24,358 nt of DNA from Wuchereria bancrofti (Eukaryota > Nematoda > Chromadorea > Rhabditida > Onchocercidae): assembly GCA_005281725.1 (NCBI GenBank), contig SSBO01000034.1, positions 7,929 through 32,286 of the forward strand, in the 5' to 3' direction. The first letter of the stretch is position 1, and the number at the start of each line of letters is the position of its first letter. Of this stretch, positions 8,712 through 19,199 are shown in pieces. Under the pieces are notes generated by a model that saw only the letters and a list, made by a program, of their open reading frames with translations, had not been told where the DNA came from and did no database searches. The translations under genes were made by a program, and so were the position numbers.

Positions 8712-9733
8712 CTACGTGAGAGAGCATTTCGTTGGCTTTCCCTCCACGTTGTACCGCAATTTTCGTAGCTGCCTCGTTGATCTATATTTTTGAAGAAAAT
8801 TCAACTGTTTCTGATTAAGAACGCCTCGTCGATGTCTAAAAATAGTATTTTCATCATGCTAACTAACAGTAATGTGGATGTTGAATTTTACTGAAAGATC
8901 ATTCATTTCTTCACTTGTATCCAGAAAAATTGAACTTTTAATATGAATGCAAATCATAACATCAAAAATTATTATTATGTATTATATTAGCAAAACATTT
9001 TTTATAAATATTTAAGTATATATTTTATAAATATATATGAAATATTTAGAAATTCACGCTACAGAACCGAAAATTTTTTTTTTTATAAAACTAAATATCA
9101 ATTTTCGAACATGTCCATTTAAAATTCCTTACACTTCAAATGAAGGCTTGACATACCGCCTGATGAGATCAACAGCTCTTCGTATTTCATACCAGCTTCC
9201 ATAAGCGCAATAGCTACAAGTACTGGAGCTCGACCCAATCCTGCTACACAGTGCAAGCAATGCATTGATTTGGATATAGTTTGAAATTTTCTTTTGCTAA
9301 TGATAACCATTTAGTGATCAACTGAAAACGAATACTTTCACTGAACCATAGAAAAAAAATTTTTTTTTTTGAATCTATCATAAATACTATTTAACGAATT
9401 CACTATAAAAATTAGCGATGACTCATGCTATGAACATCATTCCCTCTCCACCTCTCCCCTTCCCCTATAAAAAAAAAAAGAAGAAAGTACAAATCAAACT
9501 AGAACGAAAGAAAAAAAATCATTCAAAAATGATCAAATTATATTCTCGAATAAAAATATATTATCTTATTAATCTCTTTCCTTTTATTGAAAGTGAAAAG
9601 TAACCTCAGGAGGTGGTGTGCTACCATCATCGAATTCCCAGTCGAGTACATCAATACCATTTACGATCAATGGTGTTGTTGCGTACGTTGGTTCACATAC
9701 CCTAACTACTGCTCGAGCATTATGCTTTTCAAG
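8712..9733 (-). pseudogene. PTP4A: PRL/PTP4A-type phosphatase gene fragment, copy 1 (exons 4, 3, 2; exon 3 broken)
   Basis: Minus-strand exons: exon 2 9605-9733 (43 codons, with the general-acid loop DWEFDDG), exon 3 9157-9321 (with P-loop HCVAGLGR), and exon 4 8712-8835 (40 residues, RRGVLNQKQLNFLQKY to a C-terminal CSLT CAAX-like box, stop TAG). The PRL family are prenylated dual-specificity phosphatases at membranes. Compared with the third copy, exon 3 lacks one base at 9255/9256, just before the HC motif, and one at 9176/9177. The catalytic loop is therefore read in a shifted frame and exon 4 cannot be reached in frame. Exon 1 is absent because the unit junction (9922) cuts intron 1. A sequencing artefact is possible, but unit 2 has the same deletions. 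Confidence 0.85.
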
Positions 9734-10245
9734 CTCTTAAAATTTTGAAAATGCTATTAAAAAAATTTATTTCAAAAATTCTAGCAAGTTCAGCTCCCTA
9801 ATCTTAACTTTTATCTTCCACTTTGCAAATGAAACTAGCAAATTAGAAATACTAATTAAAAAGAAAAAATTAATCATTTCCAATTGTTCATTATTCTACT
9901 TCTAAGCGATGCAATATAAATATGTAAAAAGTTGAAATATGATGTAAATGACATGAAAAATACAACATTTTTTCCCAACATTCCTTAAAAAATAGAAATA
10001 GTGATATAAATGATATAAAAAATACAAGAAGTTATCACTTTCTTTTAAAATTTTCTTTAAAAAAATAAAAATGATATGAAAAATTAGTAGTATAAATTGT
10101 AGGAAAAAGTAAGGTTGTTATGATATTCCCTCCTTTTCCTTTAAGGGACGAATATCTGTTTATTTAATTGTTTCCTACTTTAATTTATTCTTACGTCTAT
10201 TCTCGTTGTTCTCGTTGTACTCTCAGTAGAACTGGCCGAACTGAT

Positions 10246-10917
10246 TGTTTTCCGCACCTCAAACTTGGGTAATTAAACCTTTATTTAGCATAAAACAAAT
10301 CAACATCATAATAGCGCATTATACATATCGCACGGATGCTACACAGTTATAAAACGCTAAACATTACCAGAGAGCTGAAACCGCAACCACACTATAAATG
10401 TACAATTGTAAAAAATGATTAACTGCAATTAAGAGCTGGTGTTGGAGTTAATTGAGACTGAAGATCAAAAATGTGAAATTGAGAGAGGATTTGTTTAAGC
10501 ATAGATATCTTGTTACAATAGCCTATTACATGCATTTAATTCTCATGTATCTTATACAATATAATGTGTGTAAAGCAAGGTTAATTTATGAACAAAGAGA
10601 TTCTCATTTACTGCTTCTCCTTGCTTTCCAGCTACATCGTTTGTAACAAAGGGTTATCCGTTTATCAGTTAAAATCCTGTGCACGCGTCGTCCTGTAGCT
10701 GTCCTAAGACCACTGTCCCCCAATTCGTCGATCCGTTGTAACATCCATAAAGAGAAATTGCCCCTGCTATACCGCTTAAATCTCTTTGTTGAGGTCAAAT
10801 ATCCACATCGTTAAATTGCATTTTTATTATCTGGTTGCTTGTCAGTTTGACTCCTGTGTTAGCGCCCTCCCTTGGTTCTTAGTTACTGTATTGATACTTT
10901 CGGCCTATTTGCCGACA
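10246..10917 (-). mobile_element. Second copy of the SL1-carrying putative LTR
   Basis: Same element as at 3064-3727, in unit 2. It differs by indels: GAGAGAGG for GAGGAG near 10485, one A missing near 10609, and seven extra bases (TAAATCT-like) near 10777. It keeps TG..CA ends, AATAAA at 10280-10285 and the perfect SL1. Confidence 0.6.
10258..10279 (-). other. Perfect 22-nt SL1 inside second LTR copy
   Basis: Identical to the site at 3076-3097, with AATAAA abutting upstream and GTGCGG downstream on the minus strand. It is a copy through the 7.2-kb repeat, so it is not independent evidence. Confidence 0.9.
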
Positions 10918-11730
10918 TAAATGATCTGAGTGATATAAATGGAATTATCAGCATATTTCTTATTCATTCATTCTTATGTCCTTTTTTGATTGTAGTTTTT
11001 GAAATAAAACGATATGAAAATAACTACTCATTATAAGCTAAAAGAAATTCAATAATATTTACTTTAAGCTATTATTCTGTGATTATTATTATCATATCAT
11101 AACAAACATAAGGTTAATTATTTAATATTCAAACAGAATCAGAAAATTACTATAAATGATATGATAAGTGATTAAACTACAGAAGATGTTGATTAATTAA
11201 TAATAATTAACGTATGATATAACAACATTCCTAAATTTTTAAATTCCTAAACTATAACAATATACTATCACCACTAATGCATTACAATCAGCAATAGCTA
11301 AAAAATTCAATTAGTAATATAATGATAATAATATTGGTCTTTTTCTGAAAAATAGTAACGCAATTTCAATTATTACTGAAAATTTAATCTAAAATTTTAT
11401 AATCCAAGTAATAACAAAAATTCAAATTAAATTTCAAATATAACAGCACTGCAAATTTACCACGAAAAAAGTTCAGGGTTTACTGTCATACGAATATTAT
11501 GTTAACAAACCAAATGTCATTATTTCCCGGTTCAATGGTACTCGTCAAATATGACTAAATGCTTTTCTCTATTCCAATGAGACGAATGTTTTTCGTAGTG
11601 ATCCGATTGGTTAATGTCATTGTTGTGTAGCAAAGCGTTGTTGCGTTGAACTTTTTGCATGGGTGGGATTTGAGTTTGGTAGGAGTTAAGGGTTTCCGCG
11701 GGGCAATAGGTTCGGGTTTTTTGGTAAAGT

Positions 11731-12047
11731 TCCGGGGTAGGGATTCTTCTGGAGTTTTGAGATAAAAATTTTTTTGGAATTCTGAGTGATAGATACTGCT
11801 AGGTTTCCGAGGTAAAGATGTTTTTGGAATTCTGAAGTACAGATGCTGTTAGAATTCTGAGATTTAGCTACTTCTGGGTAATAAAAGCCCATTGATATCT
11901 TCTTCCTGTTAAATCTTTGAGTGAATAATNAAAAATTTTTTTGGAATTCTGAGTGATAGATACTGCTAGGTTTCCGAGGTAAAGATGTTTTTGGAATTCT
12001 GAAGTACAGATGCTGTTAGAATTCTGAGATTTAGCTACTTCTGGGTA
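11731..12047 (+). repeat. 25-bp minisatellite, unit 2, split and doubled by a contig join
   Basis: The array corresponding to 4541-4690 is complete at 11731-11880. After the N at 11930 its right-hand part appears again at 11931-12047, because 11764-11929 is repeated at 11931-12096. The doubling fits an unmerged 166-bp contig overlap placed at a repeat that is hard to assemble. Confidence 0.85.
11930..11930. other. Single-N contig join with 166-bp overlap
   Basis: Sequence up to 11929 corresponds to unit 1 up to 4739, and sequence from 11931 corresponds to unit 1 from 4574. The two contigs therefore overlap by 166 bp, and the minisatellite expansion here is artificial. Confidence 0.85.
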
Positions 12048-12311
12048 ATAAAAGCCCATTGATATCTTCTTCCTGTTAAATCTTTGAGTGAATAATGTTA
12101 TGCGGGTTGCTGTTACGGACTCAGTGAATATTTGTAGTGATCTAGAAGAGTAAATGGCTGTACCGCGGAATTCTAACAACAATCCTGAAGTGGACTGTAA
12201 ATTTTTAATGTATATTAGACATTTTTCTCTACTATTTGTATAGTTTCATGTTGCATCCTTAGACTAACTGATTGTTTTTAGGAAACAACCAGGCAAATAA
12301 CCAAAAGCAGT

Positions 12312-12647
12312 ATGGCGAAGTCAAAGAATCATACAAGTCATAATCAAAGTATGTTTACATTTTTATTCATTTGAACCTATAACATTGTGCTAATGATATT
12401 TACATCACAAGATGAAATTATTGTGTCTATTATTGTTGCGTATGACGTATAGCATTTTGAACGTTTTACGTACGTTCAGTCACGGATTATTTCAGATAGA
12501 AAAGATCACAGGAATGGTATTAAGAGACCGAAGAAACATCGTTTCATGTCCATGAAAGGAGTTGACCAGAAGTTTCTGCGGAATCTTCGATTTGCTAAGA
12601 AGCATAACAAGCGGCATCAGCATCAAAAGAAAGAATCTAAAGCTTAA
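12312..12647 (+). CDS. rpl-29: 60S ribosomal protein L29 (eL29), copy 2, two exons
   Basis: Exon 1 is 12312-12348 and exon 2 is 12496-12647. The 62-residue protein, the intron and both splice sites are the same as in copy 1 (4955-5290). It starts [12 protein letters not shown] and contains the conserved [13 protein letters not shown] block of the family. The probable trans-splice acceptor is at 12280-12281. The absence of even silent or intronic differences means either a very recent duplication or the same locus assembled twice. Confidence 0.93.
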
Positions 12648-13055
12648 TACAGATTAATTTTATGATTGCTTGATTGTTTTTTGTTGTATACCAGTAAATT
12701 GTTAACAGCACTGTTTGCATATTGTGTTTTACAGATTATACATGAAATATTGCAGAACTACTTTATTTCATAGGAAACAGTTTTTATTATCTCATTTATT
12801 GGAGATATTGCATTGCAAGACATTTACATACCCACTTTATATTAAATTTACATATTAATAGCACATGTACTTCTTGAGGTTTCTTAATTACTCGCTATTT
12901 TCTAGAGTTCCTGTTTATTTGAAGTAATCGCTTTTCTTGTGCAGTTACGCTTTAACTTTATCGGTTTGAAACTCACCCAATTTCAATTAAAATTATTCAG
13001 TTGAGGTTTAGGGTTTTGTAAATATTTTCATAAATTGTTGGTAACTTTTATAAAG

Positions 13056-15412
13056 ATGAATGAGGAGTGCATTATTCGGAAGTTGATAGCCGATGGAGAT
13101 GTGGTGGTGATTTGCAGCCATACTTGCATTACTGCTGAAATATCTTAAGGATTCAGAATCATCACAAAGGTTGCTTCATTTCTGTGATAGTTATGGGGAT
13201 CTTTCATCCTTTTATCTGTGTAGCTTCAGAAGATTCTTGAAAATCTTTGTCAGAATTCTAGGAAGGTTCGAAAGGCTTAATGGAGGTGGAATTGATAAAA
13301 TGGAAATTTAAATAATCGTAATCATGCAATTTTTAGCATTGTACAACGTATAATGAAAATGATGGAAGTAGCAGGAACTGCTATGAAAAAACAAGCACTG
13401 GTTTCTGCAATGAATGAGCAACAAATGCGGGATTACATTATGCTCACAAATCATATGTGTAGTTCCATTTAATTTTTTTTTTTGCAAAAAGTTTATTGTT
13501 AAATTAACTTTATGGAAATTAAACCAAATATCATTAGAAATAACTAATTTCGTTGCGTAAAATATTCCTTAGTGAATCAACGGAGGTTGCTTGATTATCA
13601 TTTTTCCATAAAAGATCACTTTATCATATGATTTATTATCACACATTCTTCTATAATTATTCAATTGAATATATAGCAAAATCTTTTCAATTTTCATAAA
13701 GCTAAAATGATAAATGATCAGTCATTTTACTATATTTTTCAACTTTTACTACTCACTTCAATTTGTAATTTTCTTCTATATTCATGGAAATTAGAAATAG
13801 CATAATGCACTGTATCTCTAAATTTTCACATCATCGTCGATTGTTCCATACATAGCAGTATACAACAATATTTTTGATACTATTTAATATCAAAAGGAAA
13901 TAACTCAATTCTCTATTATAATTTGGTATACTCAGTAAGGATTTTTAAATTATTATAGAACAACAACTAATAAAAGAAAATCAAAAAAAATCCGCTGCAA
14001 AAAAAGAATTAGTTATTGCGAAAGGAAGACGAAAAAATAAAGAAGAATATGAATTATTGGCCAAAATGATTAAAAAAGTGCCGTCTAGATCAGAAAGCAT
14101 CAGGTTTTTTCTTATTACTTTCTTATAAACGAAAATTTACTTTTCACTGAGTCATTTCTCAGAAGAAATTAAGATTTTGAAAAGTGGTTTGCAAAAATAT
14201 ACCAATTTTATACCAGTATTATGATATAAAACTTTCTCAGAGAATTAAGATGTCATATTTGGTATGAAAATTTCAGTCTCACATTTGAATACAAATTGCT
14301 AATGGTTAATCATCACTTTGCTTTCACCATATTTTACTAAGATCATTTAGTCTTTTTGTGGAAAATTAATATAAAGTCATTTCATGCTGGACAAAAAAAT
14401 AAAATTCAGTAGCACTTTCAAATTTGTTTCATAATATATATTTCAAATTTGTTTCATGTATATAGATGATTTAGATAAATTTCATTCGTTGTAGAGCAAA
14501 ATTCTATCAATTTTTATTTCCATATCAAATATCAGCTTCAGTAATATCTTAGCTTTACCATAGATTTAGATAAAAGTAAACAGTAATTTAGCTTTAGTAA
14601 TTGAATGGTTTTTAGTGCAAGAATTTCAACGTATATAGATGATATATATAAAGAGGCATTAGTAAATTCAGCAGCACTTTCAAATTTGTTTCATCTATAA
14701 ATTTCTTAATTCTTAATGTTAACACATAAATATATTGGAAGCAGTTCTATTTAATATAACTGGTACAAACTTTTGACGATTATACTAAAATTGAAGGAAA
14801 TTAGGTCTAATCAAGCAGGAACCTGAGGAACTTCATGAGAAGCAACGAAATTTAGAAGCGAAGGTTCGTTTATCGTTAATTTTCTATTGCTGAAAGAATC
14901 AAATATTAATTAATATGACTTTAGAAATATTCTGATAATATTTTTAAGCTGCAAAATTCTTTCACCACAGTCTTTTCATGTTTGTTCACATAAAATTATC
15001 CTCTTTTGCTAACAATAATATATAATTTTGTTGGTTGCATCAGTGTAACCTTTCAACTGTTTGAAAATCAAAGTTTGCATATTTAACACAGTATGTAAAC
15101 GTATTATTTCATATCATAACATTAGGTAAATTTTAGCTAGCGGAATGTCGCAATCATCTTCATTCTCTCAGTATCATACTAATAAATTTCTGCAAATTTT
15201 TGAAAGGTATGCTTTCAGTTTAATGCAGAAAATACCTGTTTACCCTTCGCTCTCTTATGCCTATTGTTTTTTACCCTTTCTTTCTAGATCTTTGTTTATT
15301 TTCTATTGAAATTTCAAATAAAAACATGCGTAATTGCAGACGAAGAGAAATAATGAATAATGATGATGCTATGGACGGCACAGGCACAGATGGCAAAAAG
15401 GAGAAGGCTTAA
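13056..15412 (+). pseudogene. THOC7: THOC7-like gene with frame breaks, copy 2
   Basis: Same structure as copy 1 at +7357: start at 13056, diagnostic exon 13959-14103 (KGRRKNKEEYELLAKM), exon 14805-14863, and terminal exon 15340-15412 ending in TAA. The one-base frame problems after the first exon and between the two middle exons are shared, so they pre-date the duplication or come from one underlying sequence. Confidence 0.62.
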
Positions 15413-16068
15413 TTTGATCTCAATTTGATACTGTACAGATATTTGATAATGCTTTAGACTTAATACTGACACTAAAAAAAACATGTCATGCATAAATGCA
15501 ACAAATGTTTGAAGAAATATATTTTGCACCAATATGGCAATGATAAACGTTCACATAAACGAATCGGAATCAGTAACAAGAGAAGAGTTCCTTCATTTCT
15601 CAGGAGACGAAGGTATTTAAGACTTCATAAATGAGGTGAATACAACTATGGTACGGACAGATTCGCGTGTAAAATACTGGAAAATTTGCGCTCCTAATTT
15701 CCACTGCAGTGAACAACACCGAGGGAAAAAGGCCATAGAAAAGAAAAAAAACCGTGAATAAAAATCAGCATATGGCGTCTTTTCAATTGCGGAAAATCGC
15801 TTCTTAGAGAGTAGTTCAGTGAAGAGTGGGGAAAATTGCTGGTTAGTGCTACTTTTTCACAAATATTATAAAAATACTTCACTTGCTTGAGGATTTCTTT
15901 TCACTTTTAATTTTTATCTAGATTTTTCCACCATTATAAATGTGAAATTCTTTTCCAGCGCTACTTCCATTCCTAAGGTCTCAAGTTGGAAAGATATTTC
16001 AAAAACTAGAACTTATGAAAAAAAATGAGGTGATGTGTCACAATAAGAAATATCACACAGAAGATAAT

Positions 16069-17090
16069 CTACGTGAGAGAGCATTTCGTTGGCTTTCCCT
16101 CCACGTTGTACCGCAATTTTCGTAGCTGCCTCGTTGATCTATATTTTTGAAGAAAATTCAACTGTTTCTGATTAAGAACGCCTCGTCGATGTCTAAAAAT
16201 AGTATTTTCATCATGCTAACTAACAGTAATGTGGATGTTGAATTTTACTGAAAGATCATTCATTTCTTCACTTGTATCCAGAAAAATTGAACTTTTAATA
16301 TGAATGCAAATCATAACATCAAAAATTATTATTATGTATTATATTAGCAAAACATTTTTTATAAATATTTAAGTATATATTTTATAAATATATATGAAAT
16401 ATTTAGAAATTCACGCTACAGAACCGAAAATTTTTTTTTTTATAAAACTAAATATCAATTTTCGAACATGTCCATTTAAAATTCCTTACACTTCAAATGA
16501 AGGCTTGACATACCGCCTGATGAGATCAACAGCTCTTCGTATTTCATACCAGCTTCCATAAGCGCAATAGCTACAAGTACTGGAGCTCGACCCAATCCTG
16601 CTACACAGTGCAAGCAATGCATTGATTTGGATATAGTTTGAAATTTTCTTTTGCTAATGATAACCATTTAGTGATCAACTGAAAACGAATACTTTCACTG
16701 AACCATAGAAAAAAAATTTTTTTTTTTGAATCTATCATAAATACTATTTAACGAATTCACTATAAAAATTAGCGATGACTCATGCTATGAACATCATTCC
16801 CTCTCCACCTCTCCCCTTCCCCTATAAAAAAAAAAAGAAGAAAGTACAAATCAAACTAGAACGAAAGAAAAAAAATCATTCAAAAATGATCAAATTATAT
16901 TCTCGAATAAAAATATATTATCTTATTAATCTCTTTCCTTTTATTGAAAGTGAAAAGTAACCTCAGGAGGTGGTGTGCTACCATCATCGAATTCCCAGTC
17001 GAGTACATCAATACCATTTACGATCAATGGTGTTGTTGCGTACGTTGGTTCACATACCCTAACTACTGCTCGAGCATTATGCTTTTCAAG
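16069..17090 (-). pseudogene. PTP4A: PRL/PTP4A-type phosphatase gene fragment, copy 2 (exons 4, 3, 2)
   Basis: Exon 4 is 16069-16192, exon 3 is 16514-16678 with the same two one-base deletions as copy 1, and exon 2 is 16962-17090. The contig stops at 17173 inside intron 1. The same intron sequence occurs at about 17760-18180 in the next contig, which continues to exon 1. Copy 2 may therefore in reality connect to that exon 1, with 17175-17760 an alternative version of its exon 3 region. Confidence 0.82.
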
Positions 17091-17173
17091 CTCTTAAAAT
17101 TTTGAAAATGCTATTAAAAAAATTTATTTCAAAAATTCTAGCAAGTTCAGCTCCCTAATCTTAACTTTTATCT

Positions 17174-17174
17174 N
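17174..17174. other. Single-N contig join inside the PRL region
   Basis: To the left the sequence is PRL intron 1 (equivalent to 9816). To the right it is the region between PRL exons 4 and 3 (equivalent to about 8925), in a diverged form. Exon 4 of the third copy is expected in this gap. Confidence 0.8.
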
Positions 17175-17382
17175 ATTGAAAATTGAATTTTTAGTATGAA
17201 TGCAATTCATAACATCAAGAATGTTATGTATTATATAAGCAAAACACTATTTTATGAAATATTTAAAAATTCACACTACAGAACCAGAATTTTTTGTCAA
17301 ATCTTCCACAAAACTAAATATCAATTTCCGAACATGTCCCACTTAAAGTTCTTTACACTTCATATGAAGGACTGACACATAC

Positions 17383-18533
17383 CGCCTGATGAGATCAACA
17401 GCATCTTCGTATTTCATACCAGCTTCCATAAGCGCAATAGCTACAAGTACTGGGGCTCGACCCAATCCTGCTACACAGTGCACAGCAATACACTGATTTG
17501 GATATAGTTTGAAACTTTCTTTTGCCAATGATAACCATTTAGTGATCAACTGAAAACCAATACTTTCACTAAACCATAAAAAAAAAGTTAAAAAGTTTTA
17601 AACCTGTCGCTAAGTTCATAAATGCGATTTAATGAATTCACTATAAAAATTAACGATGATTCCATGCTATGAATATCACTTATCGCATACGAGTTTATTA
17701 TAATTCAATTTAAATATTTCACCACCCCCTCCAGAAAAAAAAGTGTAAATAAAAAACAAGAACGAAAGAAAAAAAAATCATTCAAAAATGATCAAATTAT
17801 ATTCTCGAATAAAAATATATTATCTTATTAATCTCTTTCCTTTTATTGAAAGTGAAAAGTAACCTCAGGAGGTGGTGTGCTACCATCATCGAATTCCCAG
17901 TCGAGTACATCAATACCATTTACGATCAATGGTGTTGTTGCGTACGTTGGTTCACATACCCTAACTACTGCTCGAGCATTATGCTTTTCAAGCTCTTAAA
18001 ATTTTGAAAATGCTATTAAAAAAATTTATTTCAAAAATTCTAGCAAGTTCAGCTCCCTAATCTTAACTTTTATCTTCCACTTTGCAAATGAAACTAGCAA
18101 ATTAGAAATACTAATTAAAAAGAAAAAATTAATCATTTCCAATTGTTCATTATTCTACTTCTAAGCGATGCAATATAAATACATTTTTTTTAAACAATTA
18201 TGATTTACATTACGATGTATGAATAATACGTAAATCAAAGGCATACATCTGATTTCTACTGGAATATATCTTTCCAAGAATATATCGATACTATTAGTAT
18301 AGAAAAAATATAGGATTAATGCTATATAAGGTTAAATGAAACAGTATTAGCATAATGACTTGAAAGATTTTGTATTTAAAACATTTGAGAAAAAGAATAA
18401 CTTCAATGTAAGTGTTGATTGTTAAATCAGATGGTCGGTCAGTGATTAAAAAGCTCATTCTGCCATATTGAATTTCACTAGGCGCTGGCTTAAAATATGC
18501 TGGAGTTGGTCGCCTGGCAGTTGATGACTCCAT
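17383..18533 (-). CDS. PTP4A: PRL/PTP4A-type protein tyrosine phosphatase, copy 3 (exons 1-3 intact, 3' end in gap)
   Basis: Minus-strand exon 1 is 18402-18533 (44 codons from [20 protein letters not shown]; an in-frame ATG at 18557 would add eight residues). Exon 2 is 17864-17992 (43 codons; VVRVCEPTY and WEFDDG with the general-acid Asp). Exon 3 is 17383-17549 ([14 protein letters not shown]-loop HCVAGLGRA at 17457-17480, then [12 protein letters not shown]). Exon 3 ends at donor GTATGT in phase 2, which matches the phase of exon 4 seen in the other copies (8712-8835). Together the parts give about 183 residues, close to the family length of about 170. The catalytic Cys and Arg are kept and all phases agree. 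Exon 4 is missing only because the contig begins at 17175. PRLs are membrane-tethered phosphatases linked to growth and Mg2+ transport (family knowledge). Confidence 0.9.
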
Positions 18534-18820
18534 TCTCCTGCTATCATAACTTAACAATTGGTACCAAACTGCTACTATACAAAAAGTCTTGTTTCTTTCT
18601 TCTCAAACTGTAAAGAAAATAATTGTAATGAATTATGGTTCTGATGGATAAACAATTAGTGAGGAACAGAAGAAACCGAAATGTAGGAAATATACTTTTA
18701 TGTGATAAAATATAATCGAAAAAGTAGACTGAAATAAGGAGCCTGTTTAGAACTGTATATTCCTTCCTTGGTTTTCTTCTTTCTTCTGGGATTTTTTTCT
18801 AAGAGGAGAAATTCTCTGAT

Positions 18821-19030
18821 TTATCTCATTTTGTTTCCTTCAATAACAATAATGCACTTATTTTCGTAGCCACATACAGTTATCGAATAAATGACTCCAC
18901 CAGTAAATATACCTGAAAATAAAGCTGCAGAACTGATAGGCTTAATTTCCCTTTCTTCCAGAGAAATAACATGTTCGATAGCAGCGTCAACGAATTCACC
19001 ATAAGAAAATGCATCTGAATGAGACTGCAT
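18821..19030 (-). CDS. Unidentified exon or small membrane-like protein
   Basis: A minus-strand frame of 69 codons from ATG at 19028-19030 starts MQSHSDAFSYGEFVDAAIEH and ends in a hydrophobic SGIFTGGVIYSITVCGY stretch and TAA near 18821. Base composition is less AT-rich than its surroundings. Alternatively it is an internal exon, 18913-19052: TTCTTTAG precedes it and CAG|GTATAT follows LEEREIKPISSAALFS. I do not recognise the family. It lies about 290 bp upstream of PRL on the same strand, a spacing that would also allow a nematode operon. Confidence 0.4.
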   Translation of the reverse strand: MQSHSDAFSYGEFVDAAIEHVISLEEREIKPISSAALFSGIFTGGVIYSITVCGYENKCIIVIEGNKMR

Positions 19031-19199
19031 TACCTGATGATAGCTGCAAAGCCTAAAGAACATTAAAATAATTTTAATGTATATAAAAAAAAGAATTTTT
19101 GACATCATCGACAGCTGAAATTTGTGAGTTCTATAAAATGCACAATATTTTATAACTATTACATTAAAGATATACAATGTTTCTTATTTAAGAGAAATT

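Larger units (their letters stand above)
2741..9922. repeat. 7,182-bp direct repeat, unit 1
   Basis: This unit recurs from 9923 (9923 corresponds to 2741). It contains the LTR, the 25-bp minisatellite, the RPL29 gene, the THOC7-like gene and PRL exons 4 to 2. The offset is 7,182 at the left. It rises to 7,190 after three small indels inside the LTR, and then to 7,357 after the 166-bp overlap at the N at 11930. The junction 9922/9923 has only one base of shared sequence (A), which indicates non-homologous joining if real. No N lies at this junction. Confidence 0.85.
9923..17173. repeat. 7.2-kb direct repeat, unit 2 (interrupted by a contig join)
   Basis: Copy of 2741-9816. From 11931 to 17173 the offset to unit 1 is a constant 7,357, so there is no indel in about 5.2 kb, even in homopolymers. 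The few differences seen are all on the left, in and next to the LTR: C at 10138 against T at 2956, and indels of +2, -1 and +7 near 10485, 10609 and 10777. The unit stops at the N at 17174, about 105 bp short of the place where unit 1 joins unit 2. Confidence 0.85.

Noticed and set aside
9418..9603. Plus-strand 61-codon frame overlapping PRL intron 2
   Set aside because: Lys-rich low-complexity translation of A-runs, antisense to a supported intron.
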